A stretch of DNA of 64,000 nucleotides from Apophysomyces variabilis (GCA_002749535.1 MZZL01000047.1:1-64000); one strand, 5' to 3'. Shown: positions 49,079 to 61,995, counted from the stretch's first letter. Notes: generated by a model not told the origin, from the sequence alone. Numbers and translations: made by a program.

Positions 49079-50275
49079 GACCACCCAAGACTTCTGCATA
49101 CCCCAGCAAAATGCCATATTCATGCTATAGGTAGTAGCAGTCTACAGCTCTGACATCGTAAGCTTCCTCACAATAGGATAAATTCTTAGTTATCATATCA
49201 CCGTAAAAGTAATTTGCTTGAGTATTTTTTTGTACCAGTTAACTTATCTTTACCATTTAAACCCCATGACAATCATTTCATCCCTTGGTGCTACTGGTTA
49301 CAGCACTATTACCGTTGCATGTGCGTCGTTCAAAGTTTCCGTGCGCTATCGACACTGATGTTCATCAAGCTATTTGAAGATGGGCAAAATTAGGCGTAGA
49401 AAACAGATATAGTGAAATCTTTGAGGCGTGATAGGCGCAGTGTTTTGCATCCTTCGCCATTTCGCCGAAAAAAGGCCACGCCACATTGGAAAGCCATCTC
49501 GCAAACAAATATCGAGCTGCAGCAAATAGCGTCATCAGCTCCAGTTTGGATAGGTTCTAGGTATGCAAATCATTGCGATTTACTGTTGGATTCGCGGCCA
49601 ACAGCATCCCCAGTGACCTGATAGGTTGTCAGACTGGCTTTATCCGTCTTGTCCCAATACGGTGCTATGGCAATATGCTCGGCGATCGCGCAATGGTAAC
49701 AAGCAGAGAGGTAGGAAACGACTCGATTTGGCATTCCCGTTTCGATCCGATTACCGTGCTTTGGGGCACATTGCGAGTTCATCACGAGTAGAAAGTGCAG
49801 GGTTAGTGCCGTGCCGACATTCTGTCTTCTTAAAGCACAGCGCAGTTTTTTCAGACGAGAAATGAAATAGCAGAATAGAGAAGTAAAACACTCGGTTCCA
49901 TTTATGCCGATTTCATTCACCGAGTCAATGCAAAGGATAGCGTTATCGCATGCTCTCTATATCTTTTCTGTTAGTTCCAGTTCAAGTGTTTCTACTGAGA
50001 TTTCTTTGTCTTTCGTATGTAAGATTATTGGATAAGACCGGCAATACATGACTAAAATTAAACAATTTGGAAATTATTATTATTACTACTATTATTGTTA
50101 TTGTTATGCTAGAAATAAAGGTTAGTCTCGTTCTTTTACGTATTGATTTATCAATTACCGGAACCATGTCCGTAATGAAATTATGATTATTATTGATGCG
50201 TAACAAAAGTGAAACGAAGGGAAATAGAGCGACGATAATGCGAGAATAAGTGAGAGAGAAGAAAAAAGGATTGAT
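49079..50275. other. Intergenic 1.2 kb
   Basis: No supported gene. Overlapping frames on both strands at 49570-49920 are shadows of one another and contain no motif. The right end holds the DOA10 3' UTR. Confidence 0.4.
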
Positions 50276-53200
50276 CTATGGTAGGATTTCTGTTGAGGCC
50301 ACTGAGTCGTCTAGGTTGTGCAACCGTTTGCCGATAAGATAAGTTTCATCACGGATCGTTCGCATCCATACTCGGATCAGTCTCATTGCAATGGTGCCAA
50401 TGGAGATGACGACAGTCAAACAGAATATAATTGGATAGGCACATCGGAAAATAAGTAACTGCAGTGGCAAATCATCGACACCTGTACGTAGGAACATAGA
50501 TAAGCAACAACAAACCCCATTATAGATATACTGCGATTAACAACTTGCCTAATATGCGAATGGTTCCCAGGGCTAATGCACCTGGGAAGAGAATAGCAAG
50601 CACAGTCCCGAAAATGAGAGGAGCAATGGCTAACCGTGTAACTTCCCAAATATCCATATCCGAAATTCCGTTTCCAGTTAATTGATCTAATGCGCGCTGA
50701 ATAGGATTCGTAGGTAATACATAAATAACGCCATAGACAATGCCCAAATACACAACACCAAAAGCCCAGTCCTATATAAGCAACCTAAGCGTTAGCAGAA
50801 GGGAAGTCAATCAGCTAACTCGATCTATTCACCTCGGATAAGTGAAGTACAAGTGCTCCACTCGATTTCGAATATCGAATAGGCATGAACACGTATAGAT
50901 CAATAGCTACGCCTAGCAGCAAAGGGATGATGAATCCTAAAGACCCTGCAAAATAAACAGCTTTGGATGCCTAAAAAATCGGAAACGCAATGTAAGCCTG
51001 CTTTTTGATAGACCTGTTGTCGCATTATTTTGGTTCACATACCAAGCTAAACTTTTCTTTTCCAGAAGCCATCGTTTCATCAAGATATGCCTTCCAATCG
51101 GCTACTTCGCTGATAGTGGTGTATTTGCGGCTAACCCAGTTAATTAAGCTACCCAGTAGGACCATGGTATAGGCTCCGACCGAGAACGCATATATATCGT
51201 GAACCTGGGATTCAGGGGTCAAATACGTTTCAAACATATGACGCCCTAGGAGAACTGCGGAAAAGGAGAAGCGATAGGGAGTGAGCAAGACTGTTTTCAC
51301 GTAGTTAAAGAAAGTAAAGACAAGGAAACTTACGTGGTACTACTGTGATAGAACAGGCCAAGATAGATCCACATAACCACATAAGGAAAAGGAAGATGAA
51401 CACCTGCGTAAATTGTCAATACAATCAACCCATCAATTGACAGTTTTTCCGCAATATTCACCCTAAGTCGAAAGTTTGGTGGAATATAAACCACGACTGT
51501 GCTCTGTTCTTCATCACCGCTTTCCGATGCAGCAGGATGACCATTTTGTCGCTCTGTTTCGTCGATGGCTTCCAAAGTAATCGGGTCTACTGGTACGAGC
51601 ATGCGTCTGTTTGGAATCACGGGGACACTGTCGTGTTTTGGCGCACGGACCAACTGACCGTCATGCCGAAATATGACAGGTGCGTTATCGTCATGAATGG
51701 CCACATCAGCATACACAGAGGAGGAAATGGGAGCCTTTTCCAAAAACAACCATGCTTTCCAGGTTTTTCTGACATGAGTCCCTTCTTCTTCCGGATACCG
51801 ACCATTAAACATGTACGACGTAAGCCGAAGATGAGCAGACGCTGCACGCCACCAGGTAGAAAGTGCTTTCTTGGCAAATTCGCGTGGACCGATGTAAGAA
51901 ATTAATGGTGGCAGTAAAAAGTGCGCAGCCAAGAAATCGATAGCAAGTGTGGATAATGGTGCTCTATAGAAGCCAAAGTTTAGCACTGAATTTGAACCTC
52001 TCTTCTTATATTAAGAAAGAGAAAATATACATTACCCGAACGACCACCGTAACGGATAGACGCCACTGTATTTACTGACTGCCAGCGTAACCGAGCCAAT
52101 ACCAATAACAATCATACCAGAATACATGACCGCGCTGGAGCTGATCTTTCGTAGGAGGGTAAAAATAGGACGTTCTATCATTTCTTGTACAGGATGGAAT
52201 TGAGGATCGTTTGGATCCCGGATGAACCACATCACACCGGGGCGTATCACTTCTCTGCACAGTGTCACAAAGACAGCAAAGTGAAACATGAATCCTGTAC
52301 CGACGAACCAGTGCAAGAAAATGCCTGAATAAGGGGATTCTCGAAGGAAACTTGTACGCGAATTGATCGAAGCATCGCTGAACAGAGGCAATGTAGCCAG
52401 ATCAAGAAGAATGCCGCAGATCGTCGGGAAGACAACCAGTTCCAGTACAATAAAGAAGAACACCTTGAGAAATACGCCTTGCTGCCGAATAATTTCGTTG
52501 AAACTGTTTCCATTTGCTCTACGTCGACCAGAACTACTTCGACCAATGTACCATGAACCAAGAAACACCATGACTAGGTAGCCGACAATGGTGCATACGG
52601 TTCGATCCAGACCAGTGGATCCCAAGGCAAATTGATGCCATCGATCCAACGCTAAGGCACCCGCAGCTTCAATATTTCGTTGTACTTGTAAATACAATTC
52701 AGCTGCAGTATTCTTAAATGCGTTGCTCGACACATTGTAACTAACACCAGCAACCGTGCTACCCGTGGACCCTATACTCCCGGTAAACTGCGCTCCATCA
52801 TGCGGTACGTTCGCCATATCTCCCGCAAGATGCTCAACCAGACTTTGAACACCCACACGGAATCTTTCTGGAAAAATGCTCTGCTTGGACGCGAGTGCTG
52901 ACCATGCGAAAGGTACAAACGAATCCAATATAAAGTCAACGACGGGATCGGTCACAAGACGGAGAATGTAGATGGGTGTTTGAATGAAACTAATGGGTCG
53001 GATCTAGATTACATATCCCGATCAGTCAAGTAGCTCCACGCCTACATTCTTTTAAGGAAAGAACTTACCAAGATCACTACCCGTCCTACAACATACGGTA
53101 TCCAGACCGCAACAGCAAGACATAAACTAATCATGAGCGCCATCAACACCGAATTTTGTACAAGCATCCATAGATTTCCACGCATTCCTATCGCTTCCAG

Positions 53201-55178
53201 CACACCTTCAATGTCATCGCCAATATCAAAACCTTCATCTCCTTGCATCCCCGCTTCGTCATTGTTATTATTATTGTTGCCGTTGCCATTGTCGTTGTCG
53301 TTGTCCTCTTGCTCTGCCCGAACCTCGTTTTGGATCTGCAGATGATCCATTGGTTGAGGTTGAAGCATCGCAGGTATTCCATGCCGGGTGGGTGGAATAC
53401 GAGTAGGGATTTCTATAGAAGGATCAAGGGCATGATCCACTTCAAAAAGTGCGTTTCGGTTAGACCAAGGTGAACCTCTAGGTACTTGGCGTTGTTCACT
53501 TGACGACGATCCATCGTCGTCGTTGTCACGTTGCATCGTAGAATGCTGACTATCCAGTTCTTGATAGCTAGAAGACGCCTGCATTTGAAAATCTTTGCTG
53601 TCATCGGTCTCGTAAAAATCTTCCGAGCCAAATACTGTACTATGACTTCCGCTGGCTTCACCTCGTGCTCTGCCTTTACCCTTATTTCCTCGATCAGCCT
53701 GTACTGTTGGCTCCGGTGCGACTGCACTTGTTTCATACTCTCGATATCTTTGCTCTCGTTGGAGCCAGAACTCGTGGTTAGGATCGTCAAGTATACTTCG
53801 ATGAGGAGAATGGCGTGAGATGTCGTTGCTATCCGAAGAGGAAAAGCTATTCTCTCCACGCGGATCAATTTCGTTTCCGTATCGAATATTAACGTAATTA
53901 CGTGAGTATAGGTTGGGTGCTGGTAGGTTTTCGTTTGTTTCGGATCGGCTTCCAAATATGGAAGAACTTTCCATTTCTTGGGCTGAACTTTGTGTGGTAT
54001 GTATTTCTCTATCCTGATTATCGGGAAATTGGTTATCCATAGCTCTTTGTTTTCGATGTAACGATCTTCGTATCTGTTCCAATCGTTCGCTTATGTGTTC
54101 TCGCTCTTCCTGTGCATCTTGGTCAGGAACATCAACAGCGTTCATAGCGTTCAATAGTGTATCAACGGCCACTTGTTGCTGTGCAAGACGGCGTCTATCT
54201 TCATCCCCCAGCTCGTTGTTCCCCCATGGTCCATCAGGCTCATCCGCATCTTCTGCTACAAGTTCCAATGCAGCTTCGGCAGGCGTATTCTGAATAACCC
54301 ATTCCCGAAATAGATATGCAGCAATGAAGACTACAACAACGGCAACAGTGATAATCTGACCTTCAAAGCAATCCGTTGCCAGCTCTCTATGAACAACATC
54401 AATTTCTCTTTCCCATTTGGCAGGAACCATCACCTTAAACTTCGGCCAAAAATAACAACGGGTATCTCTGACAAGCTATCATCAAGCGTATGTTCTATTG
54501 CCGAAGGTTGTTCCGCAGTATTTTCCTCCCGGGATAACGTTTTATCACCACGTGTTGTAAATCCAATATTTTCTCCACTCCAAAAGTAGAATCGCCATGT
54601 CCAGAGTGTTGTAAAAGGGAGTATAACTAACCACACGGTAGCCACGAGAATGGCCCGTACAGCTGTTTTCGCAAATATGTGGAGACGACCAAGACATTGA
54701 CGAAAAAGAACACGAGGCGGTATTCTGTCAGGCATATCATCCCTGTATATTGGAGTGAAAACAAAGGGATGCTCGCAAAGTTCGCAATATCTGCCAATAA
54801 AATTAATCAAATGAATTGACGAGCAAACAATTATGCATGCTTGCAACTTTTTCTTCGGACTCTTGCACTTACTTTTTCTTGCTGTGAGAAAGCCATTCCA
54901 ACAAACTAGCAGAGAAAGAAGAGAAATAGTTTGTTAACATGTTACAATCAGTGATAGGAAGCGTCGTTCGCAAGGGTAAGGGACAGCTTACCAGTCTTGA
55001 TGGACAAAGCGAATGCTACCGGAGCATTTGCATGGATGAAATAAAGGGTGATCTTGTGTTGATTCGCATCGACAGACTCTGCAAATCTCTAGATAAACAA
55101 TATACGTATCAATACCATAGGCAAAAACAAATGTTGGCCCGGGATCATGAAGGATCACTTGCCTTGATCCTCTTCCAT
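50276..55178 (-). CDS. SSM4 (DOA10): Doa10/MARCH6-type membrane E3 ubiquitin ligase
   Basis: About 10 exons on the minus strand, roughly 1,400 aa. Exon 1 is tiny (55178-55163). Exon 2 (55088-54992) carries [20 protein letters not shown] and [10 protein letters not shown], exon 3 (54905-54873) [12 protein letters not shown], and exon 4 (from 54790) YCELCEHPF, together a complete RING-CH (C4HC3) domain at the N-terminus. The rest is multi-pass: [20 protein letters not shown] (about 54370), a long acidic Asn-rich cytosolic loop (about 54200-53230), then blocks of helices in 52955-52032, 51986-51330, 51300-51025, 50753-50520 and 50497-50276. The C-terminus [17 protein letters not shown] is a family hallmark. 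The enzyme ubiquitinates misfolded and short-lived proteins at the ER and inner nuclear membrane (ERAD-C). The exon 4/5 junction near 54430 is unresolved. Confidence 0.9.
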
Positions 55179-55523
55179 CGTTATTGAAGGAACGACGAAC
55201 GGCTAAAAAATTGGCCCCTCACCAGTTTAATCGAATTAGGAGACTGAAAATCAATTCGGGCACGCCCCAACCCTGTCCTTTCCGGGACCGTACTTAATAC
55301 TGGTTTATTCAAAAGTTTTCAAAGATTTCATCCAAAATTGTTTGAGATTCCGCCCAAAATTGTTTGAAGATTTGGAGATAAAAGTTATAAATTTGCCAAC
55401 AACTGCTAGTGAGTATCCTCTTAAAATGTGATAGAAGGCTTACTGATTTGAACATCTAGGGAAGATAAGCATTAGCAGAAATACTAACAGGGAAACATTG
55501 CCTGATACCCGTACCATAACAAT
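55179..55523. other. Short region between DOA10 start and Fanzor locus 2 end
   Basis: Contains two near-copies of CCAAAATTGTTTGA (about 55330-55370). It would be both the DOA10 5' region and the 3' flank of the Fanzor gene, where the guide (omega) RNA of such elements usually lies. No RNA structure could be confirmed by eye. Confidence 0.35.
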
Positions 55524-57571
55524 CTAAATCCCAGTGGGGGAACCCGCGTTCGCAGCGGTGATATTGGTTCGAGTTTCGTCTGGCACGGGTCGACTGAGGA
55601 CAGCGGGTCGGTTTCCAGTAGACCATACTGATACGGCGATTTCAAAAAGATTTTTGGCAGCATTGACATCTCGATTTCACGGGGTACCGCAGGTTTTACA
55701 GTCCAGGACACTGTGATGAGTAACGCCATCCAAAGTCTTGAGTTTCGTCAAAGTTCTGCTATGGCACGAGTTGCATATCTAGGTATGATTATATGAGATA
55801 AAAACAATTGCAATATGATATGACTATGTTTACCTGAGACGATAGGTACTTGTCTATGGTCACAACAAGGACTTGGTAATTTTTTTCTTTTCGTTTAAGG
55901 CTCTTCCAAAGCTGGCCAACAACTCCTGGGGGATGTCGTTTATACTTCATTTGACCTTTGCCAAACATTCCGCTGCCGAAGACAACAAGAGGCATCTTGC
56001 CATCATTATCAAACTTTACTTTTGTTTTCTTCCAACGAGGGAGTCTTCGATTGCTGGTTGTCGACCTAACTGCGGATTCTGCGGTCCTACTAAGACTGTA
56101 ACAAACATATCGCTCGTTATAAACCTAGACACAGAGAGATAGAATCTTTTACTTACTCTTCTACACCTTGAGTAGCATTGCTCGCTTCATCCTGGCGTTC
56201 CCTTGCTCTCTTCTCTTTTTTTCTCTCGCGATTTCTTGATCTTTCTTCTCTGTTTCTCTTTGTTTTTTTTTTCTCCTTCTACGATTGTACTTCTTTCCAC
56301 CTTGCACCAAAATATTGGCTATTTCCTCTCGCGCCCGTTGTCTGCCTTGGTAGTTGTGAAAACGAGAATGACCGCGGCCAGAGTGATAGAACCTAAAATT
56401 CGCATCTCGATGCGTAAAAAAATAATTCACGTATTTGGCGTATTGGTCATTTTCAGTTGTCTTGCCCGTGGGAAACTTGGACTCGATGTCTTTGATGCCC
56501 GTTGCCTGTTTATCTTTGTCTAAGGCGTGGTTCTTACGACCTGACCCAGTGACAGCACAATATTCCGCAGTGGAACATTTTCTGATTTCATGCTGGTCCG
56601 CGCCATGACTGTAAGGGGCAGTGAATAAGTGTCCAATGCCTGGATCCACCGCAACAGGTCGGTAGAATTGGGCAACTTCGTCAGTGGTAAAATCTTGGAG
56701 CCTGACTTGTTCTTCTGAATGGCTTTGGGTGCTTTTCGCCCGAGAGAACTGGAAATGAACAGAGAACCCGTCTGTCATTATTTAATTACGATATAGTTGC
56801 TGATTGTCCTGTGCTAAATGTTAGTTTCGGGCCATAGTCAGCTGCATAATAGTACATTCAACCTTCCGAAACCATACTTCTCAAGATTGAAGCACTGGTT
56901 AAACAAATTGAAGTTTGCTTCATACTTATCAGTTGATTCATGGTTGTTGCTGGGTCGACGAGCTGGCTAAAGTATCTGCAGTGCGTTACCGTTAATTGTT
57001 ACAAATCTCCAGCCGAACGAGGGAAGGGGGACCAAAGAAAACAGCCTTGGCGGCGTGATGCTTTGTTGGTCATCATCTTGAATTCCGGCTAAACCTATGA
57101 GAGCTGAAGCTGTTTCGGCTTCTCGATGCGCCAAAGTGAAGCTTTGTAGTATGAAGCTGAGCACAGGAACATACGAGACGGGCGAAGCAGACAGATCGGC
57201 GGGACGACAAGGACTGTGTATGTGATGACTGAGCTCATCCAACACTGTCTTGGCAGAATTCACTGCACGAATATATACTATGCTTACTGATGTTGTCGGC
57301 CAGTGTGGCTCACCCATCAACGATGACTTCAACTACGTAATCCCAAAAGATTGCTTTCGTTTGAGCTTTGGTAAGCTCCTATGTGGAACATAAGTTTTAA
57401 TGCAGCCCATTTATAGAATTCATACTGGTAGAAGCTACCCCAATCGATGTATGCAATAAGCGGCAATGCGGTTATTGAAGTTCTCGACTATATGATTCGT
57501 GTAAGCGGTCTGCAACGTGGTGCATGCGGCTGCAAGAGCGTTACTGTATCCGACAAATCTTCGTAGAGGAT

Positions 57572-59255
57572 AAACTATTTCTGGATGCTGTTGGCTGAAT
57601 GTGTCCCAATGTATACGCACGCTTGGAGAAAATTTTGTGTTCTTGTTCGAGATCGCTTTCCCAAGTACTAACTGGCAGACAGTGTACCAGAAATTTTGCT
57701 AGAATATGTAAACCGGAATCTCTGTTTCAGCATTGTTAATGACGTATCCGTTTATAAAGATCTGCGCTCGGCAAACGACTTCTCGAACGAAGCTACATAG
57801 CTCAATAATCTTGCGGTGCAACTGGTCACGGTGCTCGGCGCGAACAATTGAATCAAATGCGACCACCCTTGTGTACGTTTCGCTACCGGAAGCAAAAGTT
57901 TCTTGAACCTTTTTTTTGATAGTCGGAACGTGATTCTCGCATTGAACCGATCTTGCTATTGTGTGTCCCGTGTGCCCACAAGAACTACACACCGCTGAAG
58001 AAGTCGATGGATTTTTGTTTTGCCGATCGCGCTCGACCCTTCCGCGCTTCTTTTGTCTCTTAGTCTCAATGTTGCCATCAANNNNNNNNNNNNNNNNNNN
58101 NNNNNNNNNNNNNNNNNNNNNNNNNNNNNNNNNNNNNNNNNNNNNNNNNNNNNNNNNNNNNNNNNNNNNNNNNNNNNNNNNNNNNNNNNNNNNNNNNNNN
58201 NNNNNNNNNNNNNNNNNNNNNNNNNNNNNNNNNNNNNNNNNNNNNNNNNNNNNNNNNNNNNNNNNNNNNNNNNNNNNNNNNNNNNNNNNNNNNNNNNNNN
58301 NNNNNNNNNNNNNNNNNNNNNNNNNNNNNNNNNNNNNNNNNNNNNNNNNNNNNNNNNNNNNNNNNNNNNNNNNNNNNNNNNNNNNNNNNNNNNNNNNNNN
58401 NNNNNNNNNNNNNNNNNNNNNNNNNNNNNNNNNNNNNNNNNNNNNNNNNNNNNNNNNNNNNNNNNNNNNNNNNNNNNNNNNNNNNNNNNNNNNNNNNNNN
58501 NNNNNNNNNNNNNNNNNNNNNNNNNNNNNNNNNNNNNNNNNNNNNNNNNNNNNNNNNNNNNNNNNNNNNNNNNNNNNNNNNNNNNNNNNNNNNNNNNNNN
58601 NNNNNNNNNNNNNNNNNNNNNNNNNNNNNNNNNNNNNNNNNNNNNNNNNNNNNNNNNNNNNNNNNNNNNNNNNNNNNNNNNNNNNNNNNNNNNNNNNNNN
58701 NNNNNNNNNNNNNNNNNNNNNNNNNNNNNNNNNNNNNNNNNNNNNAAACTATTTCTGGATGCTGTTGGCTGAATGTGTCCCAATGTATACGCACGCTTGG
58801 AGAAAATTTTGTGTTCTTGTTCAAGATTGCTTTCCCAAGTACTAACTGGCAGACAGTGTACCAGAAATTTTGCTAGAATATGTAAACCGGAATCTCTGTT
58901 TCAGCATTGTTAATGACGTATCCGTTTACAAAGATCTGCGCTCGGCAAACGACTTCTCGAACGAAGCTACATAGCTCAATAATCTTGCGGTGCAACTGGT
59001 CACGGTGCTCGGCGCGAACAATTGAATCAAATGCGACCACCCTTGTGTACGTTTCGCTACCGGAAGCAAAAGTTTCTTGAACCTTTTTTTTGATAGTCGG
59101 AACGTGATTCTCGCATTGAACCGATCTTGCTATTGTGTGTCCCGTGTGCCCACAAGAACTACACACCGCTGAAGAAGTCGATGGATTTTTGTTTTGCCGA
59201 TCGCGCTCGACCCTTCCGCGCTTCTTTTGTCTCTTAGTCTCAATGTTGCCATCAA
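57572..59255. repeat. 510-bp direct repeat flanking the assembly gap
   Basis: 57572-58081 and 58746-59255 are the same 510 bp with about three substitutions (for example gttcgagatcg against gttcaagattg). Both encode the second zinc knuckle and following helix of the Fanzor N-terminus. They may be a true tandem duplication or two haplotypes joined by the assembler across the gap. Confidence 0.85.
58082..58745. other. Assembly gap (run of N)
   Basis: 664 undetermined bases. Frames reported across it have no meaning. The gap size may be an estimate. Confidence 0.99.
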
Positions 59256-59420
59256 CGGCTTTTCTATTCCCTGTTAGAAATTATGCGATTAGAGTTTTGA
59301 CAATGGCCAACTGCTTTTTTTGTACCATATGCTTTTGACAAGGGGCATTCGCGACTTCTCTTTGTCTTATGCCCAAGGGCACCGCAATATCGACATGTAG
59401 CTATGGATATGCCGTGTAAG

Positions 59421-61995
59421 ATCAATGAATCTCATATATCAGCAACATATCTTGTTGTGCCCCGGCTTCCTCTGCCTCTCGCTGAAATTTTCGTATTACT
59501 TTTTTAATAAGCGTGTACAAAATAGGATGGTAAAGGGGCAGACCAAGCGAAACTAAAATTGCTGACAAGAGAAATAATGAATCCATTGGTAAGAGAAGTG
59601 GAAGAAAGAACTGCATAAGGGGAAAAACAGAGTGGCATCTAAGTTTCGACAACTCTCGAAGTCTGATGACGAGTCACTTCGATCACTGTTCAATTGACAA
59701 CATCTTCATAAACACATCATTTAAGCCGTTGGAGAAAACGTGCAAACACCATTTCTTCGAATAACATATAACTACCAAATCTATATATTATTTTGTTTAG
59801 CAGCTTAAGCATGAATATGAGTAAACGCTTTTATTCTAAATTGAACTTATCTTTGCCTGAAACATAATGACGATATGTATACGAAACTGATCAATCCCAC
59901 TAACTGCAAAATACATAGATTACCTAATTCACACTTATTTTTTAGTCTTTCGCAATGTAAAAGAGGCAAGGAAAAAAACAGTTTCAGAATGCTGGATAAC
60001 ATGGGAGAATCCCATCACAAAGCTTGATTGGACTCCAGGCACACGGCTTCTTAAATGTAGACATCTACTTATTTCTATTTCTCCTCGAGTCTCTCTTTGA
60101 TATGACAGGCCGCTTTGAGAGCTTCCGCAAAGATATATATATTATGGTTGACTGGGATATGGGTCACTTTATGACCAACAGTTACATACAATTTTTTGGG
60201 TTCGGTATGTTCATTCCGTTGTTTCCATCACAAATACTATTGACCTTTGATAAGCGAGCTGGATCCCATTTCAAGAATCAAATGGAATGATATACTTTGG
60301 ACTCAAAGTCTTTCATTTTTCTAGTTGTCTTCCGCTTCCTTCTTTTATTAAATTATGGGCATTATTAGCATTATTAGGTATGAAGTGGTTCCTCTAATTT
60401 GTTAAACACAACGGGTAGTTATGAACGACATCTCACGTAATTGAGAAAGCTAATATGGTGGCATAATTAATAGCTTCGTAATTATCTTGTTTCTGAGATG
60501 ATCCACAGGACATTGAGAACAAGGATCAGCACGTTGAGAACCATGGCTTCATTTAAGCAGCATGTAATCCTCCTAGTATGTATTAATATTCAGTAATTCA
60601 AACTATTTACGTTAACAATTATCATTGACTTTCTTTCATTTACTGTAAATAATATGTCTAATAAAGTTTAACCTTTACCAACTGCTTTTCCATACATCAT
60701 AAAGGTATCTGGCGTTTTGTATGACAAAAAAAGAATCGGCTACACTATTTTCGCTGATATTTTCCCGTATCCTCAGCTGTTTTAAGCATTGGGCCGTTTA
60801 GAATTATCTTCTAATTAGTGGGATGCGTATCTATGTCTTCGTGATGGAGTTATGCTTGCCCCTGAACGAGAACACGTCTTTGATTCAAAATCTCTTATTG
60901 AAATAACCTATACTTTTTTTTTTGCGGAAACATTTGCGCTGCTGGAAACCCGTATTTGCGACGGCGATGTTTGATTGTAGACGCAATAACTATGTTGATC
61001 GACGTTGGCCTCTTTGCCGTTTCCTCCGTTGTTCTTGCTTTTTGGAGTCCAAGCCTATCAATTACGTTGTGTGAACAAATATTTAAAAACAATACTCCTC
61101 ATATCATCATCTTAATCGTTATTAGGGATCGGCACGAATGAATACGAATACACGAATATTTTGCCGACCCCTAATCGTAATCAATTCTTACTTTGAAATA
61201 GACACCCTGCAAGAGTCTCGAAGTATTTTATACGCGTCTCTCTTACTATTTTTCAGCTACAGCACTCTTCGTTGATGTGTATTTGGAAGAATCACCACAT
61301 CTTTTGCAAATGTACCACTTCCTTCAACATAAACATAAGGTTTAATCAAATGCAGATCTTGCTCATTTTCTGATACACTTCATTTCTCTCCTTCTGTATG
61401 ACTGTGGCACAATGGAAAATTTTGGTATTATAGACCCTTATCAATTTTGATGTTCATTGAACAAATATGGCTGGTATAATAACGCTATGACAGCCTCAGG
61501 GCAAGTCTTTCTAATGTCGTACTGTAATATTTGGCTATTATTCCCCTTTGGATACCAGGGATGTTTTTTGATGTAATGCCAAGTAGTTTCAACAACTCTA
61601 TCGATGGTTTTTATAGTCTGTATTTTTTCCGTAGAATATGTTAGTTATATAATCCTCAGACCACTGTATCCGTTGCTATTCTTTTGCTTCTTTGCTTGAA
61701 CATCTGATCATGTCTCAGTAAGATGAACTATCAATTGGAGGAGTGTTCGTAAACGAATCGATATCCATTACCATTTTTCGTATGTGAAATTGGTTGGAAC
61801 GCTAATTAGTGTGTACGTTCTCTTCGAATATGTTAGCAAATGTACGGATAAAAGGTGAACTCTCATAGACAGAGGAGGATCAGCTCCCGTTATGTCACGG
61901 GAAGACAAGTAACGCAGAATTTCAATTGGAGACAGCGCAAACCCTTGTATTCGAGTGGCGCCAAATTTCGGCAAAAAACCTATAGACACCAGAGA
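59421..61995. other. Gene-poor region upstream of the LINE
   Basis: No supported gene. A 76-codon minus-strand frame (59652-59422) has a hydrophobic segment and an amphipathic tail (KKVIRKFQREAEEAG) and might be a small membrane protein, but nothing confirms it. A palindrome lies at 61121-61175. The last few hundred bases should be the LINE 5' UTR. Its left edge could not be set. Confidence 0.35.
61121..61175. repeat. 55-bp palindromic element, MITE-like
   Basis: Inverted ends ATTAGGGATCGGCA (61121-61134) and TGCCGACCCCTAAT (61162-61175), one mismatch, around CGAAT-type short repeats. Only one copy is visible in the window, so its mobile nature is inference from the shape. Confidence 0.4.

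Larger units (their letters stand above)
55524..59420 (-). pseudogene. Fanzor (eukaryotic TnpB-like) gene, decayed, locus 2
   Basis: Read on the minus strand from about 59400: two N-terminal zinc knuckles (CRYCGALGHKTKRSREC and CSSCGHTGHTIARSVQC), a helical N-terminal region (AEHRDQLHRKIIELCSFVRE), LQTAYTNHIVENFNNR (about 57480), a segment with RLFSLVPLPSFGWRFVTING (about 57000), then MTDGFSVHFQFSRAK, RuvC-I VAVDPGIGHLFTAP (about 56650), a TAEYCAVTG helix and a Lys/Arg-rich stretch. After short introns come FGSGMFGKG, VVTIDKYLSSQ, the zinc ribbon ICNSCHSR..LDCKTCG and RuvC-III RNRDVNAAKN, ending at 55524. Domain order matches Fanzor nucleases. Lesions: a TAG after ETEIPVYIF (both copies of the repeated part), breaks between 57440 and 56780, including a TAA just before MTDGF. 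Lys occupies the place of the Glu in the usual VDEYxTSQ-like motif. The middle is duplicated around an assembly gap. Confidence 0.78.

Noticed and set aside
49570..49920. Overlapping frames on both strands
   Set aside because: Mutual shadows; no motif, start context or neighbouring exon.
53230..53320. Asn/Asp/Gly-rich trinucleotide run as a separate repeat locus
   Set aside because: It is the low-complexity cytosolic loop of DOA10 and needs no further explanation.
57956..58845. Long frames across the N run
   Set aside because: They consist almost entirely of unknown bases.
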